Assembly: GCA_001592805.2 (NCBI GenBank)
Contig: CP051139.1
Span: forward strand, 1,426,001 to 1,490,000
Length of the DNA: 64,000 nucleotides
Origin: Peltaster fructicola
Lineage: Eukaryota > Ascomycota > Dothideomycetes
Reading direction: 5' to 3'
Below are positions 1 through 9,988 of this stretch, in pieces. The notes beneath the pieces are model-generated. The model had not been told where the DNA came from, did no database searches, and saw only the letters and a program-made list of their open reading frames with translations. The position numbers and the translations under genes are program-made. Position 1 is the first letter of the stretch. Each line of letters begins with the position of its first letter.

Positions 1-35
1 CTCTTCGCATACTCCAATTCGCACACACAACTACC

Positions 36-881
36 ATGAAGCCTTCGAAAGTATACACGACCGCCCTCCTCTTCTGCACAGCCGTCTCAGCATGGCCCTC
101 GTTCCTGGAACCTGCAGAACTGATAGAAAGAGGAAGACAATTGCTTGAGAAGCGACAGACGAAGAGTTTCAACCTATCATTCTCGGCCGATCAAGGGCAG
201 GTCACAACAAGTAGTACAACTGCATCACCCGGCTCGAAGACGACTGGTGGCTCTGCAACAATCACATCACAGTCTGGTTCTGTAATTACAGGCACAAGTA
301 CTGCGAATGTCACGGACAAAGCCACAACAAGTTCACGAACGCAGACAGTCTTCGATGCACGAGATGGTCCTGGTGGTCTGTCGATGGTCACTCCAAATCC
401 CTATTCGGGCTCTGCCTTCTACAAAATCTCTGACAATGTTACGCTTGGGTGGAACTACACCTCGTGTTCGATCCTGCCCACGGCTATCGATGTGCTTGCT
501 GTTGCATCTTCACGAACGTACACTCTTGCAGTGAACCAGACCGTCACGGGCAGCAGTCAAGCATTCACATGGGACAGCAGCAAGTACCCTGCCACGGCTG
601 CAGCTGGTGGGCTTTTGACAGCAACATATACGCTTGTCGTGTATGATGCTGACCAGGACGTTTCCGCCACAGCTCGCGCAGGCTATCTGTCAACGTTCAG
701 CCAGTTCTACTTCGGCATGTACTCGCCAGGTGCTACGGCGAGCTACAGTGGCATCAGCTGTATCACTTGCAGTGGAGCTATGTCAGCCATGGAGAAGCAG
801 ACATTCACCATGATATTTGGCATGATGGCTATCACTATTCTGAGTTTCACATGGTTTGCAGGAGCTGCAGGTTTATTTTGA
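36..881 (+). CDS. Secreted, membrane-anchored Ser/Thr-rich protein
   Basis: Single-exon ORF of 281 residues. An N-terminal signal peptide (MKPSKVYTTALLFCTAVSAW) is followed by a Ser/Thr/Gly-rich linker at about residues 45-105. After it comes a compact domain (about 110-245) that begins near TPNPYSGSAFYKI and contains paired cysteines near ISCITCSG. The last roughly 25 residues are hydrophobic and look like a membrane anchor. This layout is that of a conserved family of uncharacterised filamentous-fungal surface proteins (DUF7137-like, from memory). A role at the plasma membrane or cell wall is inference; no catalytic motif is visible. The ATG lies 35 bases from the window edge, so upstream exons cannot be excluded, but the signal peptide supports this start. 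Confidence 0.8.
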   Translation: MKPSKVYTTALLFCTAVSAWPSFLEPAELIERGRQLLEKRQTKSFNLSFSADQGQVTTSSTTASPGSKTTGGSATITSQSGSVITGTSTANVTDKATTSSRTQTVFDARDGPGGLSMVTPNPYSGSAFYKISDNVTLGWNYTSCSILPTAIDVLAVASSRTYTLAVNQTVTGSSQAFTWDSSKYPATAAAGGLLTATYTLVVYDADQDVSATARAGYLSTFSQFYFGMYSPGATASYSGISCITCSGAMSAMEKQTFTMIFGMMAITILSFTWFAGAAGLF

Positions 882-1119
882 AAGAGCATGTTCAGTATCA
901 CGATTTGCATATACACGGCGCCTTGGTTAGCAGGGAGGAGATGTCATTTGCGTATCGCAAAAACTCAGCGCAGCAGTCGAATATAGTGTCAGTAGACGTC
1001 GGTAATATAATGATTGAACGTGATCGAACGCGATCGAACGAGATCGCATTTGACATTGCTATCTTATTGCTACCGCATATAAGTGAGATTGGCGACTCAG
1101 ATGCACGCTCAAACTGTGG

Positions 1120-1329
1120 CTATTGATCGTTGAGCTGTTTGCGTTCTTCGTGCATCGTCTTGTACTGCGATCGCGGTCTTTCACTTCTACAGGAGTCTTC
1201 TGGGCACGGCCGATGGTCATGCTGTCCTCCGCCGACCTTGGCTATTTCCTCTGGTGTGTACATAGAGCAGAAGGCATAGAAAGGTGGGAGTGTGGTGCGC
1301 GATGACCTGCACTTGGTGATCGTGCTCAT
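1120..1329 (-). CDS. Possible small Cys/His-containing protein or terminal exon
   Basis: An open frame of 69 residues from an ATG, reading through PPFYAFCSMYTPEEIAKVGG and then a Cys/His stretch (HDHRPCPEDSC) to a basic end. The composition looks protein-like, and the frame stays open upstream of the ATG to about 1575, so it could instead be the last exon of a longer gene. It lies just downstream of the Cys-rich gene at 1550-2110 on the same strand. I do not recognise the family. No splice pair is compelling. Treat it as a candidate only. Confidence 0.3.
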   Translation of the reverse strand: MSTITKCRSSRTTLPPFYAFCSMYTPEEIAKVGGGQHDHRPCPEDSCRSERPRSQYKTMHEERKQLNDQ

Positions 1330-1549
1330 CGGATGGAGCTTCTGTGGAATGTGGGTCTCGCTGTTGTCCTCGTACTGCCGCTGATGTGCTCCCTTGTGCT
1401 CGTGCTGATCGATACCACCATCGTACTGTTTGCATGCGTCTGGGCGCGATCCTTGCTGGTGTTGCTTCCGTCGTGGAGATTGACCGTTAACGATTCGATT
1501 GATGTGATCGTGCTGTGTTGAGAGGTGAGTGTTCTGCTGAGATGTACTT

Positions 1550-2110
1550 TCAACCCTTGAACATTCCCTTGCCAAACTTCATCGATTTCTTCCATCCCTT
1601 GAGCATACCGCCTGCGCTGACGATACTAGCGCCATCAGAGTCGGTGGTCTCATCTCTGGGAGAGGTAGGATAATTTCTCCTCGCACTCGGGAGAATATCG
1701 TGTGGCGGACTGGTCAGATACAGGTTGAAGCGATCGTTCTGCTCTCGTTGTCGTAAGCCTCTCTCGCTCTCTCCACTCGACGTACTACCGTGACGAGAGA
1801 GCGAGCTAAGTGTGCTGAGAGTGCCCACGCTACCACTTCTGTTCGCACGCGACAGCATACCTGGAAGCTCTGGCGAGGCAGGTGGCGTTGAACTCGATGT
1901 CGAAAAGCTGCCCAAGAGTCGATGTGTTGTGTCGGCTATCTCATCTGCGTTGTCGCACCAAGGACAGGTGTTGCTGCGATTCTCCCAGCCTTCGAGCCGG
2001 AGCTTGTCGGTACAGTTGGCTAAATTGCGCTCTGTGTTACATGGCCGCACCAGCTGATACCAGCGATGAGCACATGTCTGTGTCGATACGTTCAATCCAG
2101 CGACACACAT
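1550..2110 (-). CDS. Cys/His-rich N-terminal protein of unknown function
   Basis: 186 residues from the ATG at 2110. The open frame extends a few codons further upstream but only through a TTG. The N-terminal half holds a probable metal-binding cluster (C2, C13, H15, C24, C33, C49, C52) ending in the knuckle CPWC, with HRWYQLVRPC in the middle. The C-terminal half is low complexity and Ser/Thr-rich (TLSSLSRHGSTSSGESE), then a short basic amphipathic tail GWKKSMKFGKGMFKG. It resembles conserved but unnamed filamentous-fungal proteins. Zinc binding is inferred from the cysteine spacing, and the basic tail might bind membrane or nucleic acid. A missing 5' exon is possible because the first cysteine is residue 2. 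Confidence 0.6.
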   Translation of the reverse strand: MCVAGLNVSTQTCAHRWYQLVRPCNTERNLANCTDKLRLEGWENRSNTCPWCDNADEIADTTHRLLGSFSTSSSTPPASPELPGMLSRANRSGSVGTLSTLSSLSRHGSTSSGESERGLRQREQNDRFNLYLTSPPHDILPSARRNYPTSPRDETTDSDGASIVSAGGMLKGWKKSMKFGKGMFKG

Positions 2111-3361
2111 CTTGAGGTTCACCTTGATCAATATTGATGGGTGAAGACAAGAGTTTCAAGATCCAGAAGAAGGCGGCGGGAGAGGTCGCAATGACCTCAC
2201 AGTGAACAGGCGGTGGCTGACCCTGATATCGCAAGTTCAGTGTCTGTGTCGAAGGATGAGCCGAACTTTGATCTGCAGGGGCATTTGCCTCCGATATATG
2301 TTCGCGTGAAAGGCTGCAGTAAGCATGTGCAGATCAGTAGAATAGCGGAATGTGACAGAAATGTGAAGGGCAAAGGGAGGCTCTTAATGATGTGCCTCCT
2401 AGCCTCGCCTCGATCAGATTGTTCGTGACAGGCTGCAGCTTATAAGTGCATGCAGTGTAACTAGGGGCCACATGCCGCAGAGCTATCGTCCAGCTTTCCG
2501 CAATCCTCGACGCTGGTGAGTCGTCTGCTTGCGCTGGACGTATCAGATATCGTGGCGGTCGTCTAACAAAGACGCTTCTGTCGCTCGGTTGATATCGTGC
2601 CGCTCCATTCGAACCACTTCCCACCAGAGCCGGGCCCTAACTCCATCTTAGTGCATCCTTAAAGATGTGCTGGCAGCTCAGGTCAGGGCGCTGCGTAAGG
2701 CTACCTGAACAGCTGCATGCCATCTGCACATGCCGCACACCGGTACTGGTGGTGGCACAGCATGTTGCCAGTTCGCGTGTGCAATCATCGAACCGCACTC
2801 CAAATGACAGAGTATCGTGCTACCAGAGGATCGGCAGACTTCCGTCGCTGTGGTTCCGGCATCCTGCCACGCGACCGTCCTTTAGCTCGCTGATCAGACT
2901 CTCGCGGCGACCGGAACATCTTTTTGTAGAAGCATATGTGCCAAGATTCCTAAGTCCAGGCATCAACGAATTGCGTGCAGACACACACCGCATCTTCGCG
3001 CTCTTGGCACCTGGGCAATGAGACAAGCCTCGTCAGCACGTGCTGTCCTGTATCGTCCGGAGCTCAAATGCTATTTAGCAGAGCCCTGTTCAACACGGCT
3101 GTCCAACGACATCATCCAGCACCAAACGTCTTTGGCCCACCACACCGCTGATGGCAGTATCGACAGACATCGCCGATACAACCTCGAGGCTCTTTTGAAC
3201 AGGGTACTGTGGCCCATGGTATTCTCATCATCAGACTCAGGAAGGATGTTGCCGCACAACATCCGATACCAGCATAGCTGCAGACTTGTTACAGACGATT
3301 CCCATCAGCGATGTGCCGGCTGACTGCATGATGTCGATGATAAGCGTCACAGGTCTTGGCC
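2111..3361. other. Intergenic stretch without a supported gene
   Basis: About 1.25 kb between the Cys-rich gene and the kynureninase stop codon. Several short frames of 60-118 codons exist on both strands, but none has protein-like composition, recognisable motifs or convincing splice sites. It should hold the promoter of the upstream minus-strand gene and the 3' UTR of kynureninase. No repeat or RNA gene was seen. Confidence 0.5.
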
Positions 3362-4756
3362 TCACTTGATCTCGGACCACCCCTTCGAGTCGGTCCCACC
3401 TGCAACCATGATGCTTTTTGCATGCTCTTGCGGCTTGCCAGTTGCGCAAGCCTTTTCAAAGACTTTCACGAAGTGCCAAACGTCATGAAACGTGTTGTAC
3501 AGTGGCGCAGGAGCCACACGTATCACATCTGGTCTTCTCTCGTCGACCACCACGCCGTTCGCCTCAAGGTGCTCCATCACTGAGTCTAGGAGCCCCGGAA
3601 GCAGCTTAAGGCTGAGCTGGGCGCCTCGCTGCTCTGGATCCTTTGGAGTGATGCAGCTGAACGACTGAGACACTGGTGACGCTGCAAGCAGATTCTCCAG
3701 GTAAGCTGTCAGCTTCAAACTTCTCTTGCGAAGTGCAGCGATACTCGTCTGCTTGAAGACATCCAAGCTCGCTCTGACAGCAGTGAGATCGGCGACCGAT
3801 GGATTGCTGAGCTGGAAACCGCTGGCGCCAGGCATCGCCTCCATTATGTTGGTCATGGCGAAACGACTTGTCTTGCTCGATCCCCACCAGCCTGCTAGTC
3901 GAGATCGATCAAAGTGTCGTTCGTGCACGAAGATCGCACCTATCGAGCCTGGGCCGCAGTTCAGGTACTTGTAAGTACACCACGCGGCGAAGTCGACGTT
4001 CCACTCGTGTAGCTGCACCGGGACGTTGCCAGCAGCATGTGCTAGATCCCAGCCTACCAATATGCCCTTGCTCTGTGCATATTCGGTGATTCGCTGCATT
4101 TCAAAGTACTGCCCTGTGTAAAACTGGATGCCGGGCAGCATCAACAGGGCTGTCTCATCAGCGTGCTCATCGATCGTTCGCAGAATCTGATCTGTCGTTA
4201 GCATGTCCTGGTCTGGTTTGACAAGCACCATCGCCTGCTCTGGGTCGAGGTCATGAAATCGAATCTGGGATTCGACAGCGTAATGATCCGACGGGAAGGC
4301 CTTGTGCTCGAGAATGATCTTGTATCGATCTTTGGTTGGTTTGTAAAAGCTTGCCATCAGAAGGTGCAGGTTTGCTGTCAACGTCTGCATGACTGCAACT
4401 TCAGAAGCGCTGGCACCAACCAGAGCAGCCATATCGACACGGACATCATCGTCGACGTCCAGCCATGGTGCAAGATTGCTGTCCTCGATCTTCGTAAAGT
4501 GACCGAATACACCTTTGCTTGCCCAAGTGTGGAGGTATTGTTGGAAGTACTTTTGCGTCAGCTGAGGTTGGAGACCAAGCGAATTGCCACACAGATATGT
4601 GCTTGTCTCATCGTCGTCGTCGTTTCGTGTAGTTGCAACTGAGGACAAGGTCTTACTGCGTAGGTCTCCCCTCGTAGGAATCTTGAACTCTCTGCGCAAA
4701 GAGTCTTGCAGATACTGTTTGTCTAGAGACAAGGCATACTCTTGCGATGTATCCAT
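3362..4756 (-). CDS. BNA5: Kynureninase
   Basis: Intron-free gene for 464 residues, the usual length for the family. Kynureninase is a PLP-dependent enzyme that cleaves kynurenine or 3-hydroxykynurenine to anthranilate or 3-hydroxyanthranilate plus alanine, in tryptophan breakdown and de novo NAD synthesis. Diagnostic features are [11 protein letters not shown] near residue 54, [10 protein letters not shown] near 235-244 (the PLP-ring aspartate), and [11 protein letters not shown], where K263 is the expected Schiff-base lysine. The AGWWG segment that follows is also typical. The start ATG at 4756 precedes [12 protein letters not shown], a normal N-terminus. The gene is head-to-head with ISA2 across 174 bp, so the two may share a promoter. 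Confidence 0.97.
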   Translation of the reverse strand: MDTSQEYALSLDKQYLQDSLRREFKIPTRGDLRSKTLSSVATTRNDDDDETSTYLCGNSLGLQPQLTQKYFQQYLHTWASKGVFGHFTKIEDSNLAPWLDVDDDVRVDMAALVGASASEVAVMQTLTANLHLLMASFYKPTKDRYKIILEHKAFPSDHYAVESQIRFHDLDPEQAMVLVKPDQDMLTTDQILRTIDEHADETALLMLPGIQFYTGQYFEMQRITEYAQSKGILVGWDLAHAAGNVPVQLHEWNVDFAAWCTYKYLNCGPGSIGAIFVHERHFDRSRLAGWWGSSKTSRFAMTNIMEAMPGASGFQLSNPSVADLTAVRASLDVFKQTSIAALRKRSLKLTAYLENLLAASPVSQSFSCITPKDPEQRGAQLSLKLLPGLLDSVMEHLEANGVVVDERRPDVIRVAPAPLYNTFHDVWHFVKVFEKACATGKPQEHAKSIMVAGGTDSKGWSEIK

Positions 4757-4930
4757 TGTAGTATCTGAACACTGGTGAGATTACTGTGGTAGTGTTCAAG
4801 ATGGTGCACCTGCCGCAATGTGGTTGATGACGAAAGGTGAACCTCGCTTTGCCCGCCGCATGTACATTATCAATCAGGACAACATCATTTACCCACCAAC
4901 CACACCTACCACAACCACGTCCTACAAAGA
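4757..4930. promoter_or_regulatory. Divergent promoter between kynureninase and ISA2
   Basis: The 174 bp between the two start codons must contain both promoters and both 5' UTRs. There is no evident TATA box. The only visible feature is an A/C-rich run (CCACCAACCACACCTACCAC) just before the ISA2 ATG, as is common in fungal leaders. Confidence 0.5.
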
Positions 4931-5581
4931 ATGAGCACGTCAAAGGCCTTCGTGCCTGTTTTCCAGGCCGCACGACGAACCATCCGTCATGCATCTCCTC
5001 TCAAGCTCCATCAGCGAGCGCTCTCATCGACTTCCTCAACTACAGCACCGTTATATCTCGACTTCCTTGCGCCGCACTGGCAAGCACAACCGCGAAGGCA
5101 GCATCTTCACGCACCAACGAGGTGTATACATGCTTCACACACACGAGGCTTCTCCTCGACAAGCACTCGCCCTGCCACAGCGATCGCAAACCCGAGAAAG
5201 GACGACGATGGCAACGACATGTCTATCACCATTACACCAAGAGCAGAACATCGTCTGAAAGCAATAGCAGAGAAAGATGGAAACCATGACCTCGCACTAC
5301 GGGTCAGTGTTGAGTCTGGCGGCTGTCATGGCTTTCAGTACCTGATGAAGCTGATCAATACATCGGACGTTGATCAAGATGATGACACAATATTTGTCAA
5401 TGAAGAAGCCGCAGGGAAATACAGCGCACGAGTAGTGATGGATGAGCCTAGTCTGGAGCTGCTGAAAGGTAGCAGTGTCGACTACACCATGGAGCTCATT
5501 GGAAGTCAGTTCACCGTGACGGGTATACCTGGCGCGAAGAGCAGTTGTGGCTGCGGAACAAGCTTCGATATAGCCCAGTGA
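4931..5581 (+). CDS. ISA2: Mitochondrial iron-sulfur assembly protein ISA2 (A-type carrier)
   Basis: 216 residues in one exon. The first roughly 100 residues are rich in Arg/Ser/Ala/His and poor in acid (MSTSKAFVPVFQAARRTIRH), as expected of a mitochondrial presequence. The HesB/IscA domain follows: ITPRAEHRLKAIAEKDG, then VSVESGGCHGFQYLMKL carrying the first conserved cysteine, and SSCGCGTSFDI at the end with the two C-terminal cysteines. These three cysteines bind Fe or an Fe-S cluster in the family. ISA proteins act late in mitochondrial Fe-S assembly, delivering 4Fe-4S clusters to aconitase, lipoate synthase and biotin synthase. ISA2 is preferred over ISA1 because of the sequence around the first cysteine, but this is not certain. 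Confidence 0.93.
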   Translation: MSTSKAFVPVFQAARRTIRHASPLKLHQRALSSTSSTTAPLYLDFLAPHWQAQPRRQHLHAPTRCIHASHTRGFSSTSTRPATAIANPRKDDDGNDMSITITPRAEHRLKAIAEKDGNHDLALRVSVESGGCHGFQYLMKLINTSDVDQDDDTIFVNEEAAGKYSARVVMDEPSLELLKGSSVDYTMELIGSQFTVTGIPGAKSSCGCGTSFDIAQ

Positions 5582-5698
5582 GTGAATGTAAGTTATACCG
5601 TCATGGCCTATGCAAGTCGCTTGGATTGTATGAAGCAGTCGTAATGCCTGTCTTGCATCGTGACAGGAGTGTCATCATATGTGAGATTCTGCTGTCGC

Positions 5699-6234
5699 CT
5701 AGTAGCCAGCCTTGATAAGGTAGTCTCCGAGCTGCTCAACTGTGTTGGCAGCAGCACCTGGCTGGACAGTCTCAGGGTAGTGTGTAACGAGGATAGCCTG
5801 CTTTGTCTTGACGATCACAATTCCCTCTCGGCCCTTCATTCTTGATCAGCTCTCGACACTCGCAGCACCTTGTCTCGCATACCTTCTTGCCGTACAGACT
5901 TCGATCGTCTGCCTTCAATGTGACGTACTTCTCTCCTGCAATGTGAATTCCTGTGCTCTGGACCGCCTTGACGTCGCCCTTGTCGGCATATGCATTGACG
6001 ATCTCTTTCATCTCTGCTGGAGATACTGTGAAGCCTGCACTAGTCGCCCAGACTGAGTTGCCTTGATCGTTGAAGATGGCTGCCTTGTCTACATTGCCTG
6101 TGCCCACCAGGCTTGGAGGATTAGCGAGGACATTTGCGGTGAGGTGATCGGACATGCCTGGTATCGACATATGCTGCCGAAGCGTCAGTGAGGTTCCGGC
6201 TCGCTTAGCTGGGAGACATACCTTGCCACGACAT
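5699..6234 (-). CDS. PFY1: Profilin (four exons)
   Basis: Reconstructed as four exons: 6222-6234, 6158-6173, 5883-6111 and 5699-5833, giving 130 residues. The protein starts MSWQAYVDTSLVGTGNVDKA and ends DYLIKAGY, both hallmarks of fungal profilin. Profilin binds actin monomers, poly-proline proteins such as formins, and phosphoinositides, and it controls actin assembly at growing tips. The introns are 48, 46 and 49 nt. The second (6112-6157) starts with GC instead of GT (CAG|GCATGT) and has the branch-like GCTAAT, so it is a GC-AG intron. The frame is uninterrupted across all joins, which makes the model secure although the first two exons are only 13 and 16 nt. Confidence 0.96.
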
Positions 6235-6520
6235 TGTGCTTTGAGTGTGAATTACGAGGACGAAAGTAGATGGGCTAGATAGGAGTTGTCTGAGAGGTTT
6301 CACACAGAATATAGAGCTGAAGTAAATAATAGAGCCTACGGGCAGAGTCAAGTGAATCCCCACCATAAAGCGGATCGCCCCTCGATGGTGTTGTTAAACG
6401 CCCAATAGCACGAGCGAGGATATCATACTAACACGACTGGGCGATGATCAAGTGATAGAATAAGCGCTCGATGTCATTATTAGTGTTACATATGTGTACA
6501 GCGTCTCAAGGACGTGGGAC

Positions 6521-9500
6521 TTAATCGTTACGTGGCTTGTACTCGTCACGAAGAATCCATGAAGCTCTTCCACGACCACCTTTCTCAAGAATGGCAATGG
6601 TCTTGAGCATTTCCTTGAACTCTGCAGTTCGCTGAGGAGTTCCGCAGTACCGATTGAAGTGATCAACGAGCATCTGTGTGTATGCACGACCACCATGGGC
6701 GATCAGGAAGTCTCTGATCATGGCCAAGAAATCCTTGCCCTTTGGTTGGCGGCCTTGAGGAGCAGCTCGACTGGACGACTCTGCCAGACCTTGTCTCGAT
6801 GCTAGATTGGCCAAGACAGCCGCGGAGGAAGGTCCACGACCACCTCTGCCTGTCATGCCACCTCGACCACGTGAGGGCTGTTCTTCAGGTCGTCCAGATG
6901 TGCCGACCAGACCTGTCCATGTAGGCACACCAGCCGGAACAGTCTTTGCAATCTCACCAGCACGCTTGAGCTCAAGTGCAGCCTTTGCAGCAACTCGTCG
7001 AGCTTCCTTGGCGATGATCTCTGGATCTGCAGTAATCACTCTCTTGCCGTTGATAATGGCATCGTGTTCGAGCGCGCTCTGAACTCCAGCTTTCGCGAAA
7101 ATCGATGAAAGGACACGGTCGTCCTTAGATTTCTCGGTCTCTTCACCAGTCTGGAAGTCCTCCTGTCGTGATACGCCAGTGATGGCTCCGACATTCTTTT
7201 CATTCTCAGCTGGTGGCGTTGGTAAGCTCTGCTCACTAAGCTGGACTTCCGTGCCTTTGAAAATACTGCCAGTCTCGGTCTGGCCGTCCTGGGCATCGCC
7301 CAGGGTGAATAGATCGTGTAAATCTTTGAGCTGGAATGTCTGACGTTGCTTCGGGTCGCGCAAGATCTTGTTAGTGAGGAACTGCTTGAAGATCTGACGG
7401 TGGTAAATCTTCTCTTCGATAGTGCCAGCAGTCATCAGTCTGTAAATCTCGACTTCCTTCTTCTGACCGAGACGCCAAGCTCTCTCCCGTGCTTGTACAT
7501 CCGTCGAAGGATTCCAGTCCGGATCGTAGATTATGACTCTGTCGGCGCCAGTCAGGTTGACTCCCAGACCTCCAACTTTAGTCGTCAGGAGGAAGACGTG
7601 CAGATTTGGATCTTTGTTGAACTCATCAACAAGGTCTTGTCGATCCTTGATTGAGGTATTGCCGTCCATGCGGCGATAGTTGAAGTCTTTGGCCACGAAC
7701 TGTTCGAGGATGTCTAGCATGATACGGTGTTGAGCAAACAGCAAGGTCTTGTGACCATTACGTTTCCAGATATCGAGAAGTGCCTTGACGACTTGCATCT
7801 TGCCAGACTTTACTGGGTTGCCATAGCCTGCCTCCTTAGACTGCGTCTTGTGATTGACAAGATCAGGATGGTTGCATATCTTGCGAAGGATGTCAACGCC
7901 GTACAATGCCTGTCGTTTGCCGGAGATGATCGATTGCATCTCCTCTGATGAGAGGAACCATTCATAGGCTTGTCGTTGCAGTTTAGTGAGCTTGCAGAAG
8001 AGTACCCGCTCGGTCTTCTTTGGCAAGTCGGCAGCCACGTCAACCTTGAAGCGTTGCAGTAAGTACGGGCTGATAGTGTCCTTGAGTGTCTCGGCACACT
8101 TCATTGCTGTCTCGACTTGCAGATTGGACGCATTGGCGTAGCCACCAGTCTTGATTGGCAGCTCGAACTGATTGCGGAAGTTTACAAGTGTACCAAGACG
8201 CATTGGGAAAATGAAGTCGAACAGCGACCAGAGCTCAGTCAAGTTGTTCTGGATTGGTGTACCCGAGAGGATCAGTCTGTTGTGTGTGCGCAGCTCTTTG
8301 CAATATATTGTAATGGCGGTGTTAGGGTTGCGAATCTTGTGTCCTTCATCCAGCACAGCATAATCCCAGTCGATTGGAATAAGCAACTCGGCGTATGTCT
8401 GCAGGCCCGAATATGTAGTGACCAGTACATGACCATCTGCAAGCACTTTATCGACGATCTTCTTGGCCGACTTGTGACCCTTGCTCAATGTCGATTTACG
8501 TCTGTAGGAAGTGTCCTCCATGTCGTCCTCGATACGTGCCTCTCGACCGATGTCAAGCATACCGGAGCCTGAGGTGTGGAGTATAGAGACTCTCAGAGGT
8601 GGCCACCATCGATGGAACTCATTGACCCACTGTTGCATGACAGTCGCTGGACAGACCACAATGACTGGCTTGGTGAGCTTCTTCGAGTAGTGCAATCCTG
8701 CAAGGAATGAGATTACTTGTATGGTCTTGCCGAGACCCATCTCGTCGCCAATAATGCCGCCGACCTGTTGTGAGAAGAGTTCCCATAGCCACTGGACCCC
8801 AGTCTTCTGATAGTCGAACAGTGAGGGATAAATGTCGCCAGGAATGTGAAAGCCTCCCTCAAATTCGGCATCTGTCAGAGTAGGATGTGGTAGGTGCCAT
8901 TCAGCATCTTCGCTCGCGTCCTCTTGACGTGACTCTTGTTCATAGAACTTCTGTCGAGCAATGCTACGTCGCTTAGTCCATGATTTGAGGCGAGCTTGGT
9001 ACACGCCTTCGTTGCCGTCATCGATACCAGCAAGATCTTCGTGCTCGTCTGAAGCTCGCTGTGATCGCTCAGTCCTGCCCTTGCGACGCTGTTTCCCTGG
9101 TGTGGTGTCTAGGACGTAATCATCCTCTTCAGAGTCGTCGCTATGCGACTCAGGTGCGGGCTCAAAGTCAGCCTCAGCGACGGAGGAAGTTGCTCCATTA
9201 CGCAGGCGTCTGCGTTTCGAAGGTCTTTCTGATGCAAACTCGTCTTGAAGTTTGCGTGCAATCTCTGCATCTTGCTCTGTGTTTGGTGTACTGTGGTCGA
9301 AGCCAGGAGCTCGTAGATGCTGGTGCGACTCCGGGGCATTGTGAAGGTCCACAACGTCTGGCGCAGTCTCTTCTTCTTCTGCCTCTTCGTCGCCTTCAGC
9401 ATCGAGAAGGACGTCTCCAAGGCTACTGGAGGTCCTCAAGAGCTGTCTGCCGAGCTTCGAGAAAGGTGTGATCTTGCCAGTCCTGATCAAGAACTCTCGC

Positions 9501-9988
9501 TGACTCTCTCCCGCCTGTCTCTTAGTTCCAGGGTCTTGCTCAGTCTGCTCTTTCTCTTCATGACGCTCTTGCATACGTTTCTCGATCTGCTCTAGGTCTG
9601 TATCGAGCTGATCAACCTGTGTATTCAAGCTCTCCAGCTCTGCTCGTAGCTTTGTCTTGGTAGCGGAATTGCCAGGCTCTGTCAGCTTCTGTTCGACTTT
9701 GCGAGCCTGATTTAAAAGCCTGTCCTTGTCCTTCTGTGTCTTCTCGATACGCTTCTTGTCGCGCTCATCGGCTTGCTCGAGAAGAAGCTGATCTGCTTGT
9801 CTGCCAATATCGCGCTCAAGTTCGTCTTGGTCTCGGATGCCGGCTGCTAGATCACCAAGATCTGTCGTGTTATCGCCATCCTCGAGGACGAGAGAGCGCT
9901 CATTCTTGAGCGAAGGCACTTGTGGATCATCATTCGTCTCGACAATTGTGTTGTCCTGGCTTGCTGTTGCAATCCGGTCTAGGGACAT
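6521..9988 (-). CDS. RAD26: RAD26/CSB (ERCC6) SNF2-family ATPase
   Basis: 1155 residues from the ATG before MSLDRIATASQ. The open frame extends upstream only through a TTG. RAD26/CSB is a Swi2/Snf2 translocase that recognises RNA polymerase II stalled at DNA lesions and starts transcription-coupled repair. Visible features in order are: an acidic and coiled-coil N-terminal region; basic linkers; the SNF2 core with GDEMGLGKTIQV (Walker A), DEGHKIRNP (motif II) and SGTPIQNNLTELWSLFD (motif III); and the helicase C lobe with TTKVGGLGVNLTGADRV and ERAWRLGQ. The end (YTQMLVDHFNRYCGTPQ to RASWILRDEY) is a winged-helix-like domain as in CSB. One exon, intact. Confidence 0.96.
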   Translation of the reverse strand: MSLDRIATASQDNTIVETNDDPQVPSLKNERSLVLEDGDNTTDLGDLAAGIRDQDELERDIGRQADQLLLEQADERDKKRIEKTQKDKDRLLNQARKVEQKLTEPGNSATKTKLRAELESLNTQVDQLDTDLEQIEKRMQERHEEKEQTEQDPGTKRQAGESQREFLIRTGKITPFSKLGRQLLRTSSSLGDVLLDAEGDEEAEEEETAPDVVDLHNAPESHQHLRAPGFDHSTPNTEQDAEIARKLQDEFASERPSKRRRLRNGATSSVAEADFEPAPESHSDDSEEDDYVLDTTPGKQRRKGRTERSQRASDEHEDLAGIDDGNEGVYQARLKSWTKRRSIARQKFYEQESRQEDASEDAEWHLPHPTLTDAEFEGGFHIPGDIYPSLFDYQKTGVQWLWELFSQQVGGIIGDEMGLGKTIQVISFLAGLHYSKKLTKPVIVVCPATVMQQWVNEFHRWWPPLRVSILHTSGSGMLDIGREARIEDDMEDTSYRRKSTLSKGHKSAKKIVDKVLADGHVLVTTYSGLQTYAELLIPIDWDYAVLDEGHKIRNPNTAITIYCKELRTHNRLILSGTPIQNNLTELWSLFDFIFPMRLGTLVNFRNQFELPIKTGGYANASNLQVETAMKCAETLKDTISPYLLQRFKVDVAADLPKKTERVLFCKLTKLQRQAYEWFLSSEEMQSIISGKRQALYGVDILRKICNHPDLVNHKTQSKEAGYGNPVKSGKMQVVKALLDIWKRNGHKTLLFAQHRIMLDILEQFVAKDFNYRRMDGNTSIKDRQDLVDEFNKDPNLHVFLLTTKVGGLGVNLTGADRVIIYDPDWNPSTDVQARERAWRLGQKKEVEIYRLMTAGTIEEKIYHRQIFKQFLTNKILRDPKQRQTFQLKDLHDLFTLGDAQDGQTETGSIFKGTEVQLSEQSLPTPPAENEKNVGAITGVSRQEDFQTGEETEKSKDDRVLSSIFAKAGVQSALEHDAIINGKRVITADPEIIAKEARRVAAKAALELKRAGEIAKTVPAGVPTWTGLVGTSGRPEEQPSRGRGGMTGRGGRGPSSAAVLANLASRQGLAESSSRAAPQGRQPKGKDFLAMIRDFLIAHGGRAYTQMLVDHFNRYCGTPQRTAEFKEMLKTIAILEKGGRGRASWILRDEYKPRND

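Noticed and set aside
1011-1047. A short tandem repeat, about three and a half copies of GATCGAACGT-like 10-mers
   Set aside because: Too short and simple to assign a function; probably slippage in an intergenic region.
2665-3021. A 118-codon plus-strand frame in the kynureninase downstream gap
   Set aside because: Composition is biased to Arg/Cys/Ser, without motifs or splice signals. Probably non-coding.
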